Origin: Novosphingobium resinovorum
GTDB lineage: Bacteria > Pseudomonadota > Alphaproteobacteria > Sphingomonadales > Sphingomonadaceae
Direction: 5' to 3'
DNA length: 64,000 bases
Assembly (NCBI RefSeq): GCF_001742225.1
Contig: NZ_CP017076.1
Location: 1,141,001-1,205,000 of the forward strand
Made by a program: the position numbers and the translations under genes. The notes under the pieces were generated by a model. The model saw nothing but the letters and a program-made list of their open reading frames with translations. It was not told the DNA's origin and did not search any database. How positions within the stretch are numbered: position 1 is the stretch's first letter; every line of letters starts with the position of its first letter. This document shows, one piece after another, positions 1 to 7,447 of the stretch.

Positions 1-412
1 CTTCCAGCTGCGCGCGGTGTTCCATCGCGAAGACCTGTGGCTCCGGCGCCCACGTTGCGCCGAGGGCGCGCAGCGTTTCCATCGTTCCGGCCATGTCGGT
101 CACGTAGAAGACCAGCGCCACCTCGCCGATGCGCGCCGGGCCGGTTGCGGGGGGGATGGCGTCGTCCGTGGTGCCGTCCGCCAGCTTGAACAGGCCGACC
201 ATGCCGTAGTTGGGGCCGGGGCGCTTGACGATGCGGATCTCGAATGGGCGCGGGTCGTCGAAGCCCAGGATCTCGGTCGCCGAAGGATGGCTCAGCTTGC
301 CCTCGAAGTAGGTCTCGGTGAGGCCGATGGCGCGGTAGAACTGCGTCGCCTTGTCGAGATCGCGCACGAAGATCGTCGCACGCACGAGGGCGGAGGAGGG
401 ATGCTCGGTCAT
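1..412 (-). CDS. VOC/glyoxalase family protein, C-terminally cut by window edge
   Basis: The 137 visible residues begin MTEHPSSALVRATIFVRDLD and then show a VOC-type start (strand, helix with FYRAIG, strand) and a second half with GEVALVFYVTDM, the usual pair of beta-alpha-beta-beta-beta units of the glyoxalase/bleomycin-resistance/dioxygenase superfamily. Such proteins are small metal enzymes or binding proteins. The substrate cannot be told from the sequence. The gene reads leftwards, so its 3' end lies outside the window. It is divergent from the catabolic operon starting at 674, with about 260 bases between them, and could share its regulation. The ATG at 412 is the first plausible start. 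Confidence 0.75.
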   Translation of the reverse strand, partial: MTEHPSSALVRATIFVRDLDKATQFYRAIGLTETYFEGKLSHPSATEILGFDDPRPFEIRIVKRPGPNYGMVGLFKLADGTTDDAIPPATGPARIGEVALVFYVTDMAGTMETLRALGATWAPEPQVFAMEHRAQLE

Positions 413-673
413 CGGTCTGCCTTTGCTGGTTCGCCCCGATAGTTCCCGTCCTGCCGCGCCGCCGCGAGCGCGCGGCCGCCAATGGTCGTCAGGTGGACAA
501 CGGGACGGGTGCCGCCTTGCGGAAGGTCGGCCCGGGGCGCGATGAACGGTCATGACCGGGAGCATCAGCAGCCCCCGATCCGCAAGGGCGACACGATCTT
601 CCGGCCAGGGTTCTGCCGGCCCGTCTGCAACTCTTTCGGAGAGTCCGCTCTCCAGCTGCGTGGGATATAGAAA
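413..673. other. Intergenic region between divergent VOC gene and catabolic operon
   Basis: About 260 GC-rich bases must hold the promoters for both directions. I see no confident gene, operator palindrome or terminator here. The start at 674 is preceded only by a weak purine stretch (GGGATATAGAAA). Confidence 0.4.
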
Positions 674-1435
674 ATGACGGATTCTCTCGGTTACCGCATG
701 AAGTTCGCGGTGGTCGCCCCCTCGACCAACACCAGCGTCGAGCCCGAGTACGCGGACATGCGCCCGCGCGGCGTGACCAACCACTTCTCGCGCATCGCGA
801 TTCCCGACACCAAGGTCGTGGACGACGCGACGTTCGTGGAGATGCTGGAGAACATCCGCAGCGCCACGTTCGATGCGGTCGACGTGTCGATGTCGATGGA
901 CCCGGGCTGCGTCGTCATGGGCATGTCGGCCGAGACCTTCTGGGACGGTGCCGAGGGCGCCGAGCGCCTGCACCAGCGCATGCTGGAGCGGACCGGCGGC
1001 GTGCCGGTGATCATGGGCTCCACCGCCGTGGACGCCGCGATCCGGGCCTATGGGGAGGCCGACGGCAAGAAAATCCGCAAGATCGGCATCCTCACCCCTT
1101 ATGCGCCGGTGGGCGACGCCAACGTCAAGAAGTTCTTCGAGGACCAGGGCTACGAGGTCGTCCACGTCGAGGGCCTCAAGTGCCAGTCGCCGATGCTTAT
1201 CGCGCACGAGAGCAAGCAGACCCTCAAGCGCGCCGCCATCAAGGTAAGCGAGGGCGTCGACGCGGTGATCCAGGCGGGCACCAACCTGGCCTTCGCCGAA
1301 GTCGCCGCCATGGCCGAGTTCTGGCTGGAAAAGCCGGTGATCGCGATCAACACCGCCACCTACTGGCACGCCCTGCGCACGATGGGCTTCACGGACCAGA
1401 AGGAAGGTTTCGGCCGCCTGCTTGCGGATTTCTGA
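674..1435 (+). CDS. Maleate isomerase / arylmalonate decarboxylase-like protein (Asp/Glu racemase superfamily)
   Basis: The 253-residue protein has the size and layout of maleate cis-trans isomerases and arylmalonate decarboxylases: an N-terminal strand followed by PSTNTSVEPE, a central RLHQR segment shared with NicE-type enzymes, and two Rossmann-like halves. Family members use one or two cysteines for acid/base chemistry. Here the second site, where SC or AC is expected before a hydrophobic helix, reads QAGTNLAF (residues 200-207), so that cysteine is absent. Near the first site the motif is MGMS, like the MGTS of arylmalonate decarboxylase, with a cysteine four residues before it (Cys79). 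It may therefore be a decarboxylase-like or altered enzyme. It heads an operon with a monooxygenase and a dehydrogenase. Confidence 0.7.
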   Translation: MTDSLGYRMKFAVVAPSTNTSVEPEYADMRPRGVTNHFSRIAIPDTKVVDDATFVEMLENIRSATFDAVDVSMSMDPGCVVMGMSAETFWDGAEGAERLHQRMLERTGGVPVIMGSTAVDAAIRAYGEADGKKIRKIGILTPYAPVGDANVKKFFEDQGYEVVHVEGLKCQSPMLIAHESKQTLKRAAIKVSEGVDAVIQAGTNLAFAEVAAMAEFWLEKPVIAINTATYWHALRTMGFTDQKEGFGRLLADF

Positions 1436-1523
1436 TCCGCCACTTGCAAAGCAAGCACTGGCGATACGGCATCGGCGCTCTAAGCTGACCTCAGGGTCGA
1501 GAGATTAGAATACGGAGTTCACA

Positions 1524-2468
1524 ATGGAATACGATTACGTCCCGATGCCGCAGCGCCAGCCGCTCCAGTGGCCGGACGGCAAGCGCGTGGCGCTGCTGAT
1601 CACCTTCAATCTCGAGACCTGGGATCTCACCAAGGATACCGACAAGCCCTACTACGCGGGCGGCCCGGCGATCCTGCCGGACATCCTGCCCGGCAACACG
1701 CCGGACTTCCCGAACTACACTTGGCGCGAATATGGCCAGCGCGTGGGCATCTGGCGCCTGTTCGACCTGTTCGACGAACTGGGCGTCAAGGCCAGCTGCA
1801 CCACCAACGCCGTCACCTTCGAGCGTCGCAAGGCGATGACCGATGCGGTGCTGGAGCGCGGCTGGGAACTGCTCACCCACAACTGGGAGCAGGGCGAACT
1901 GCTCACCACCTTCGCGCACGAGCCGGAGAAGGAGCGCGACATCATCATGCGCTCGCTCGAGCAGTTCGAGAAGTACACCGGCCGCAAGTCGAAGGGCTGG
2001 CTCTCGTCGTCGCTGCGCGGCACGATGCAGACGGCGGACATCCTCGCAGGGGAGGGCTGCACCTTCTACTGCGACATCATGAACGACGACCAGCCGTACC
2101 TGCTGCGCACGCCGAACGGCCCCATCGTCTCGGTCCCGTACTCCAACGAGATCAACGACTTCACTTTCATCACCCGCAAGAACTTTACCACCGACCAGTT
2201 CCGCGATGCGCTGATCGAGGAACTCGACGTGCTCTATGCCGAAGGCGCCAAGAGCGGCCGGATCATGAACATCGGCCTGCACCCGCACGTCGCCGGCCGC
2301 GCCCACCGCGTCCGCGCGGTGCGCGAGTTCATCGAGCACGCGAAGTCGCTCGACGGCGTCTGGTGGGCCACCCGCGAGGAAATCGCTGAGTGGTATCTCC
2401 AGAACCACGAGAGCCATATTCCGGGTCAGCTTGGGCAGGGTCAACTTGGCCAGGGTCGGGTCGGCTGA
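1524..2468 (+). CDS. Polysaccharide deacetylase family protein (PuuE/allantoinase-like CE4)
   Basis: This 314-residue protein resembles the CE4 branch related to PuuE: an early ITFNLETWD strand where the metal-binding acidic motif sits, GWELLTHNWEQGE in place of the usual HxxxxH, DIMNDDQPY, VPYSNEINDF and a C-terminal NIGLHPHVAGRAHRV. Members of this branch often hydrolyse cyclic amide or amide bonds rather than polysaccharides, which fits its place between an isomerase-like gene and a flavin monooxygenase. The second metal histidine appears replaced, so activity is uncertain. The C-terminus carries an odd tail, GQLGQGQLGQG, encoded by a 15-base tandem repeat (2424-2453). The stop overlaps the next start by one base (TGATG), indicating coupled translation. 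Confidence 0.8.
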   Translation: MEYDYVPMPQRQPLQWPDGKRVALLITFNLETWDLTKDTDKPYYAGGPAILPDILPGNTPDFPNYTWREYGQRVGIWRLFDLFDELGVKASCTTNAVTFERRKAMTDAVLERGWELLTHNWEQGELLTTFAHEPEKERDIIMRSLEQFEKYTGRKSKGWLSSSLRGTMQTADILAGEGCTFYCDIMNDDQPYLLRTPNGPIVSVPYSNEINDFTFITRKNFTTDQFRDALIEELDVLYAEGAKSGRIMNIGLHPHVAGRAHRVRAVREFIEHAKSLDGVWWATREEIAEWYLQNHESHIPGQLGQGQLGQGRVG

Positions 2469-3631
2469 TGGACAAGGCTAGGGTTCTCGTCGCCGGCGGC
2501 GGCATTGGCGGGCTGGCCGCGGCCATCGGGCTCCTGCGCAAGGGGTTCGAGGTCGAGGTCTTCGAAGGCGCGCAGAGCTTCGGGGAAGTGGGGGCGGGTG
2601 TCACGCTCGCTCCCAACGCGATGGCGGGGCTGCAGTACCTCGGCCTCGGCCCAAGGATCGAGGCTGCGGGCAGCGAGCCGATGCGGCAGGTGGTGCGGCA
2701 CTGGGAGGACGGGCGTGTCCTCAAGACGCTGGAGCGCGGCAACCAGATGCGCGAGAAGTACGGCGTTCCGTACCTCTACATGCACCGCGCCGACCTTCAC
2801 GCGATCCTCGTCGAGACGGCGCGGGAGCTGGGCGGCAAGCTGCATCTCTCGGCCCGCGTGTCCGAAGCCGGGCATGACGGCGCAGAAGCCTGGCTGAAGC
2901 TGGAGGACGGCACCGAGCATCGCGGCGACCTGCTGGTCGGCGCGGACGGCCTCAAGTCGGTGGTGCGCAGGATTTTCGAGCCGATCTCGGCCCATTTCAC
3001 CGGCCACGTCGCATGGCGCGGGGTAGTGCCGGTGGATGCCGAACTGCGCGAGCTTGCCGAGAACCCCGGCAACTTCATCGGGCCGGAGCGCATGGCGGTG
3101 TGGTATCCGCTACGCGGCGGCACGCAGATCAACCTCGTCTTCTTCGCCCGCGAGGAAGGCTGGACCGATGACGGTTGGACGATTCCGGCCAGGCGCGCCG
3201 AACTGCAGCAGGTCTTCGCCGGCTGGTGCGAGCCGATCCAGTACATGATCGCGCATCTGGAGGAAGACCGCCTGTTCAAATGGGCGATCAACGCCCGCTC
3301 GGCGCTGTCGACGTGGAACCAGGGCGGCTGCATCACCCTGCTCGGCGATGCGGCGCACGCGATGACGCCGTTCCTGGGGCAGGGCGCTTCCTGCGCCATC
3401 GAGGACGCGGTCGTGCTCTCCCGTGCGATGGAGGGGAGCGACACGGTGGCCGAGGCGATCGAACGCTACGAACGCGCGCGCATCGAGCATGCGACGTTCA
3501 TCCAGGCGGAATCGAACGCCAACGCCGAACGCCTGCAGAGCAAGGACGCGGACAACTTCGGCAAGAAGGAAGTCCGCAACGAGGAAACGCTGGGCCTGTT
3601 CGCCTACGATGCCGGCAAGGTGGAAGTATAA
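2468..3631 (+). CDS. FAD-dependent aromatic-ring monooxygenase (salicylate/3-hydroxybenzoate hydroxylase-like)
   Basis: The 387-residue protein is a group A flavoprotein monooxygenase. It has the N-terminal dinucleotide motif GGGIGG (residues 10-15), the DG motif (GDLLVGADGLKSVVR) that contacts both FAD and NAD(P)H, and the GD motif LLGDAAHAMTPFLGQGA with Asp294 binding the FAD ribityl chain. Enzymes of this kind hydroxylate phenolic or N-heteroaromatic acids using NAD(P)H and oxygen. The ATG at 2468 overlaps the preceding stop by one base and directly precedes the Rossmann strand; an upstream in-frame ATG at 2390 would add 26 residues without homology. The substrate is unknown. The neighbouring aldehyde dehydrogenase suggests a ring-degradation route. 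Confidence 0.88.
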   Translation: MDKARVLVAGGGIGGLAAAIGLLRKGFEVEVFEGAQSFGEVGAGVTLAPNAMAGLQYLGLGPRIEAAGSEPMRQVVRHWEDGRVLKTLERGNQMREKYGVPYLYMHRADLHAILVETARELGGKLHLSARVSEAGHDGAEAWLKLEDGTEHRGDLLVGADGLKSVVRRIFEPISAHFTGHVAWRGVVPVDAELRELAENPGNFIGPERMAVWYPLRGGTQINLVFFAREEGWTDDGWTIPARRAELQQVFAGWCEPIQYMIAHLEEDRLFKWAINARSALSTWNQGGCITLLGDAAHAMTPFLGQGASCAIEDAVVLSRAMEGSDTVAEAIERYERARIEHATFIQAESNANAERLQSKDADNFGKKEVRNEETLGLFAYDAGKVEV

Positions 3632-3632
3632 G

Positions 3633-5144
3633 ATGACCCTGACTGCAGCCGATTTCCCCGTCGAACTCTCGCCCGGCACCTGGGACGTCCTGCGCGGCGA
3701 CTTCCCGCTCCTGATCGACGGCAAGTTCGTATCTTCCGCAAGCGGCGCGGCGGGCGTAACCCACGATCCCGCGACCGGCGCCGCGCTGGCGGACTTCGCG
3801 CTCGGCGATGCGGTGGACGTGGACCTTGCGGTCCGCGCGGCCCACAAGGCCTTCGGCGGCCCGTGGTCGAAGCTCTCGCACTTCGAGCGCGCAAGGCTGC
3901 TGCGCAAGCTGGCCGACCTGTTCGAGGCCAACACGCAAGTGCTGGCCGAACTCGAGGTCATCGACAACGGCATGCCGATGTGGCTCGCTGGCCTGACCGC
4001 CCGCAACAATGCCGAACTGTTCCATTACTACGCGGGCTGGGCGGAGCGGATCGAGGGCACCACCACGACCCCGCCCGCGCATGTCCTCGCGGCGGGAGAG
4101 GCGCTGACCTACACCCTGCGCGAGCCGGTCGGCGTCGTCGGCCAGATCGTGCCGTGGAACGTCCCGCTCTCGATGGCGTGTCTCAAGCTGGCTCCGGCGC
4201 TGGCGGCGGGCTGCACCGTGGTCCTCAAGCCCGCCGAGGAGACGCCGCTCAGCGCCGTCGTGCTCGGCCGTCTGATCATGGAGGCGGGCTTCCCTGAAGG
4301 CGTCGTCAACATCGTCAACGGCGATGGCGCGACGGCGGGCGCGGCGCTGGTCAAGCATCCGCTGGTGTCCAAGATCTCGTTCACCGGGTCGACCGAAGTG
4401 GGCAAGCTGATCGTGCGCGAATGCGCCGACGATCTCAAGAAAGTCAGCCTCGAACTGGGCGGCAAGTCGCCGGTGATCGTCTTCCCGGATGCGGACATGG
4501 CCAAGGCCGTGCCGGGCGTTGCGATGGCGACCTTCTTCCTGCAGGGCCAGAACTGCATGGCGGGCACGCGCATCTTCGTCCACGCCGATATCTACGACGA
4601 ACTGCTCGAAGGGATGGCCGCGTTCGCCGGGTCTATGAAGATCGGCCATGGCCTGCATGCGGACACGATGATCGGTCCGCTGATCTCCGCCAAGCAGAAG
4701 GCCCGCGTCATGAGCTTCGTCGAGGAGGCGAAGGCAGGCCCGGCGCGCGTCGTCGCGGGGGGCAAGGCGCCCGAAGGCCCCGGCCACTTCGTCGAACCCA
4801 CCATCGTTGCCGACACCACCCCCGACATGCGCGTGGTGCGCGAGGAGATCTTCGGCCCGGTCATGGCCGTCCAGCGCTTCGAGGGCGACGACCTCGACGC
4901 CATCGCCGCGATGGCGAACGACAGCGACTTCGGCCTTTCGGGCAGCGTCTGGACGCAGGACCTGTCCACCGCGCACAAGATGGCGGCGCGGGTGCGGTCG
5001 GGCCATGTCTCGGTCAACACTCACGGTGCGGTCGGCGCCAACATCCCGTTCGGCGGCTTCAAGCAGTCGGGCTGGGGGCGTGAGTTCGGGCGGGAGGGGC
5101 TGGACCTCTATCTGGAGACCAAGGCCGTGACCGTGGCCCTGTGA
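3633..5144 (+). CDS. NAD(P)+-dependent aldehyde dehydrogenase
   Basis: The 503-residue protein has the complete ALDH signature: IVPWNVPLSMAC, the FTGSTEVGK dinucleotide loop, the general base in SLELGGKSP (Glu274) and the nucleophile in GQNCMAGTR (Cys308), plus the C-terminal PFGGFKQSGWGRE. It should oxidise an aldehyde to the acid in the cytoplasm. It starts two bases after the monooxygenase stop and overlaps the next gene by one base, so it belongs to the same operon. The start at 3633 was chosen because the longer in-frame extension back to 3423 lies entirely inside the monooxygenase gene. The family resembles betaine or aromatic aldehyde dehydrogenases, but the substrate cannot be assigned. 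Confidence 0.92.
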   Translation: MTLTAADFPVELSPGTWDVLRGDFPLLIDGKFVSSASGAAGVTHDPATGAALADFALGDAVDVDLAVRAAHKAFGGPWSKLSHFERARLLRKLADLFEANTQVLAELEVIDNGMPMWLAGLTARNNAELFHYYAGWAERIEGTTTTPPAHVLAAGEALTYTLREPVGVVGQIVPWNVPLSMACLKLAPALAAGCTVVLKPAEETPLSAVVLGRLIMEAGFPEGVVNIVNGDGATAGAALVKHPLVSKISFTGSTEVGKLIVRECADDLKKVSLELGGKSPVIVFPDADMAKAVPGVAMATFFLQGQNCMAGTRIFVHADIYDELLEGMAAFAGSMKIGHGLHADTMIGPLISAKQKARVMSFVEEAKAGPARVVAGGKAPEGPGHFVEPTIVADTTPDMRVVREEIFGPVMAVQRFEGDDLDAIAAMANDSDFGLSGSVWTQDLSTAHKMAARVRSGHVSVNTHGAVGANIPFGGFKQSGWGREFGREGLDLYLETKAVTVAL

Positions 5145-5872
5145 TGGAAAGTGCAGTGACTTATCTTCGCCGTCATGCGGGCCGCATCGTCTATCATCAC
5201 GCCGATGGTCCGCAGGGGATCGAGGACTTTGGCATCGACGTGCGCGCCGATGGCCGCACGGTCCGCGCCTATTGCGAGATGGGCGACGGCGCCCTGACCC
5301 GCGACGCCTCGTGGAGCCTCGATGCCGATCTGCGCCCGGTCGAGGGTCAGGTGCGCGTCGTCCAGCACGGCAAGCTGACCGGCAGTTCGTGGTACTATTT
5401 CACGCCCGACGCCACGCACTGCGAGTCGCTGACCGCGAACCTCGGTCGCACCAGCCAGACCTTGCCCGGACGGGTCGATTATCTCGGCCTGCATCCGCTC
5501 GTGGGCGACGGTGCCATCGCGCTTGCGCGCGGGATCGACGAGCCGGGTGCGGAGCGGATGATCCCGAGCGTCACCTGTTCCTACGACATCAACGGCGAAA
5601 GCTCGCTTGTCGCGCTGCCGATCACGATCGGCGTTACCTATGTCGGCAAGGAGGAGGTGACCGTCCCGGCGGGCACGTTCACGGCCGACGTCTACGAACT
5701 GCGCTGGCAACCGCACTGGCCGCCAGCGCGGCTGTGGGTGCACGGCGAGGATGCGGTGTTCCTGCGCCTGACCTGGGAGTTCTCCGGCCTCGACAGCCAG
5801 CTGGAGCGCTACGCGACCGCCACGGGCGAGGATACGGCTTGGTTCGCGGGGGCTTCGACAAGCTCAACCTGA
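5144..5872 (+). CDS. Conserved-looking hypothetical protein ending the catabolic operon
   Basis: I do not recognise this 242-residue protein. It has no signal peptide or membrane segment. It is rich in beta-type stretches (TVRAYCEMGD, SWYYFTPDAT, VTVPAGTFTADVYELRW), reminiscent of beta-sandwich or lipocalin-like proteins that bind a hydrophobic ligand. Its ATG overlaps the aldehyde dehydrogenase stop (GTGATG), so it is translationally coupled and probably serves the same pathway. Its last residues (about GASTSST) and its stop codon lie inside a dispersed extragenic repeat that begins at 5848, so the native C-terminus may have been altered by arrival of the repeat. Confidence 0.6.
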   Translation: MESAVTYLRRHAGRIVYHHADGPQGIEDFGIDVRADGRTVRAYCEMGDGALTRDASWSLDADLRPVEGQVRVVQHGKLTGSSWYYFTPDATHCESLTANLGRTSQTLPGRVDYLGLHPLVGDGAIALARGIDEPGAERMIPSVTCSYDINGESSLVALPITIGVTYVGKEEVTVPAGTFTADVYELRWQPHWPPARLWVHGEDAVFLRLTWEFSGLDSQLERYATATGEDTAWFAGASTSST

Positions 5873-5967
5873 GCGGTGTCGAAAACGGGTCTTCACATTC
5901 TCTTTGGATAGGCGGTGTGGAGGACCAGCCCCCAAATCCCGCTCGGGCTGAGCTTGTCGAAGCCCCC
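5848..5967. repeat. Inverted pair of a 29-bp dispersed extragenic repeat
   Basis: Two copies face each other: 5848-5876 and the reverse complement at 5939-5967, matching at 27 of 29 positions (core CTTCGACAAGCTCA). They could fold into a long hairpin around about 60 bases. The left copy supplies the stop codon of the gene ending at 5872. From memory, this core recurs in intergenic regions of sphingomonad genomes, like a REP element. Confidence 0.75.
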
Positions 5968-5983
5968 GGTGAGCAAGGCCGTG

Positions 5984-6024
5984 CCTAAAGACAGCCACCG
6001 GTCCCGGCCTGCGCCGGGACGACG
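5984..6024. repeat. Dispersed repeat shared with 10824-10865
   Basis: CCTAAAGACAGCCACCGGTC followed by CCGG-rich palindromic sequence ending GGGACGACG. The reverse complement of almost the same 41-42 bases is found at 10824-10865; only the palindrome centre differs. It lies directly downstream of dmeF, on the side where a terminator would act. Confidence 0.75.
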
Positions 6025-6031
6025 CAGGCCC

Positions 6032-6955
6032 TCAATGTCGCTCGATCGAGACGTGGCGCAGTTCATGCACCGGCGCGAGGCGGCGGCGCAGTTCGCCATG
6101 GTCGCGTGCCGAACTGGCCGATATGATCGCGGCATGGGCGTCGGGGCCGATGCGCCAGACGTGAAGGTCGGTGATGCGCGCGTCGCCGGGGCCTTCGATG
6201 GCCTCGCGCACTTCTTCCGCGACGTGGTCGTCGGTGCGGTCGAGCAGGATGGCGGCGGTGTCCTTCATCAGCGACCATGACCAGCGCGCAATGACGACCG
6301 CGCCGACCACGCCCATCAGCGGGTCGAGGAAGGTCCAGCCCAGATAGCGCCCGGCCAACAACGCGACGATCGCCATGACCGAGGTGAGCGCATCGGCCAG
6401 CACGTGCAGGTAGGCCGAGCGCAAGTTGTTGTCGTTGTGCGCGTGGCCGTGACGATGCCCGTGATCATGATGGTGCCCATGCCCGTGCCCATGGTGGTGA
6501 TGGTCGCCGGAGAGCAGCAGGGCGCTGACGATGTTCACGATCAGGCCGATCACCGCGACGATGGTGGCGTCCCCGAACGCCACCGGACCGGGGTTGAGCA
6601 GGCGTTCCACTGATTCCGCCCCGATCCCCACCGCGAACAGCGCCAGAACCAGAGCCGAGGCGAAGCCGGCGAGGTCACCGACCTTGCCGGTCCCGAAGCT
6701 GAAGGCCGGATTTCGGCGGTGCCTGCGAGCATAGCGATAGGCCAGCGCGGCGACGCCGAGCGCTCCGGCATGGGTCGCCATGTGGAACCCGTCGGCGAGC
6801 AGCGCCATCGATCCGGTGGCATATCCGGCGACGATCTCGCCCACCATCATGACGGCGGTGAGCACGACGACCCACTGCGTGCGGCGGGCGTTGGCGTCGT
6901 GCGAGGCGCCGAGGAAGTCATGATCGTGAATGGTTGGGTGAGGCAGGGAAGCCAT
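6032..6955 (-). CDS. dmeF: DmeF-type cation diffusion facilitator (Ni/Co efflux)
   Basis: This 307-residue CDF protein starts with IHDHDFLGASHDANARRTQW, the typical DmeF opening, then TM helices with ADGFHMATHAG (TM2) and HVLADALTS (TM5) forming the transport metal site. A cytoplasmic loop of dense His/Gly residues (GDHHHHGHGHGHHHDHGH and onward) should bind metal, and a C-terminal domain follows (ITDLHVWRIG). DmeF exports Co2+ and Ni2+ across the inner membrane in exchange for protons. It lies 16 bases downstream of dmeR in the same direction and is presumably repressed by it. Known dmeRF operons in alphaproteobacteria have this order. A generic zinc exporter is the alternative, but the motifs favour DmeF. 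Confidence 0.9.
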   Translation of the reverse strand: MASLPHPTIHDHDFLGASHDANARRTQWVVVLTAVMMVGEIVAGYATGSMALLADGFHMATHAGALGVAALAYRYARRHRRNPAFSFGTGKVGDLAGFASALVLALFAVGIGAESVERLLNPGPVAFGDATIVAVIGLIVNIVSALLLSGDHHHHGHGHGHHHDHGHRHGHAHNDNNLRSAYLHVLADALTSVMAIVALLAGRYLGWTFLDPLMGVVGAVVIARWSWSLMKDTAAILLDRTDDHVAEEVREAIEGPGDARITDLHVWRIGPDAHAAIISASSARDHGELRRRLAPVHELRHVSIERH

Positions 6956-6971
6956 GGGAGATGCGGTCTTT

Positions 6972-7247
6972 CTACTTCGCGTAACGGCGGATGGCGGCGA
7001 TCACGGCCTGTACGCCGTCCTCGCGCTCGGCATCGGAGAGGTCGGGCGCGGAGACGTGGGTGCGCAGGTGGTCCTCGATCAGTTCGTCGATGAAACCGTT
7101 GACCGCGCCGCGGACCGCCGCGCTCTGCAGCAGCACTTTCGCGCAGTCCTCCCCTTCGACGAGCGAGCGCTCGACCGCCTGCAACTGCCCGACCATGCGA
7201 CGTATCCGCATGATGAGCGCCTGATTGTCCTTGCCGAGATGTGCCAT
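6972..7247 (-). CDS. dmeR: DmeR/RcnR-like metal-sensing repressor (CsoR family)
   Basis: The 91-residue all-helical protein carries His3, Cys35, His60 and His64, the set that coordinates Ni2+/Co2+ in E. coli RcnR. It lacks the Cys-His-Cys set of copper-sensing CsoR. It should bind its operator in the metal-free state and release it with Ni or Co, turning on dmeF, whose gene follows after 16 bases. A perfect palindrome lies immediately upstream of its start codon and overlaps its ribosome binding site (7251-7269), which implies autoregulation. Confidence 0.92.
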   Translation of the reverse strand: MAHLGKDNQALIMRIRRMVGQLQAVERSLVEGEDCAKVLLQSAAVRGAVNGFIDELIEDHLRTHVSAPDLSDAEREDGVQAVIAAIRRYAK

Positions 7248-7250
7248 ACC

Positions 7251-7269
7251 TATACCCCCTTAGGGTATA
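7251..7269 (-). promoter_or_regulatory. DmeR operator overlapping the dmeR ribosome binding site
   Basis: TATACCC-CCTTA-GGGTATA is a perfect 7-bp inverted repeat around five bases. The G-tract beside AT-rich arms is what RcnR/DmeR-type regulators recognise. On the coding (minus) strand the centre reads TAAGGGGG, which is also the Shine-Dalgarno sequence for the ATG that begins four bases further on. Repressor binding would therefore sit on the DNA encoding the translation start. Confidence 0.8.
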
Positions 7270-7447
7270 AGCGGAGAAGCCGCAAGGTTTGACCCGCCCG
7301 GGCGGTCCCGATACGGGAACAAAGTCGAGGGCCGTTCATTTCAAAAGCCCGCGCCGACGCTCCGTTTCGCTTCGGGAGCGTCGCCCATCCGCCGGTTCGG
7401 GTCGCCATCCGCAGCCGGCGCCACAGACGCAGGATCACGAGCACGCG

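Noticed and set aside
3498..5024. 508-codon frame antisense to the aldehyde dehydrogenase
   Set aside because: No domain and Arg/His-rich; the sense frame carries the ALDH active site.
6404..6613. Val/Met/Pro-rich small ORF within dmeF on the opposite strand
   Set aside because: It is the complement of the His-rich loop of DmeF, which explains its repetitive composition.
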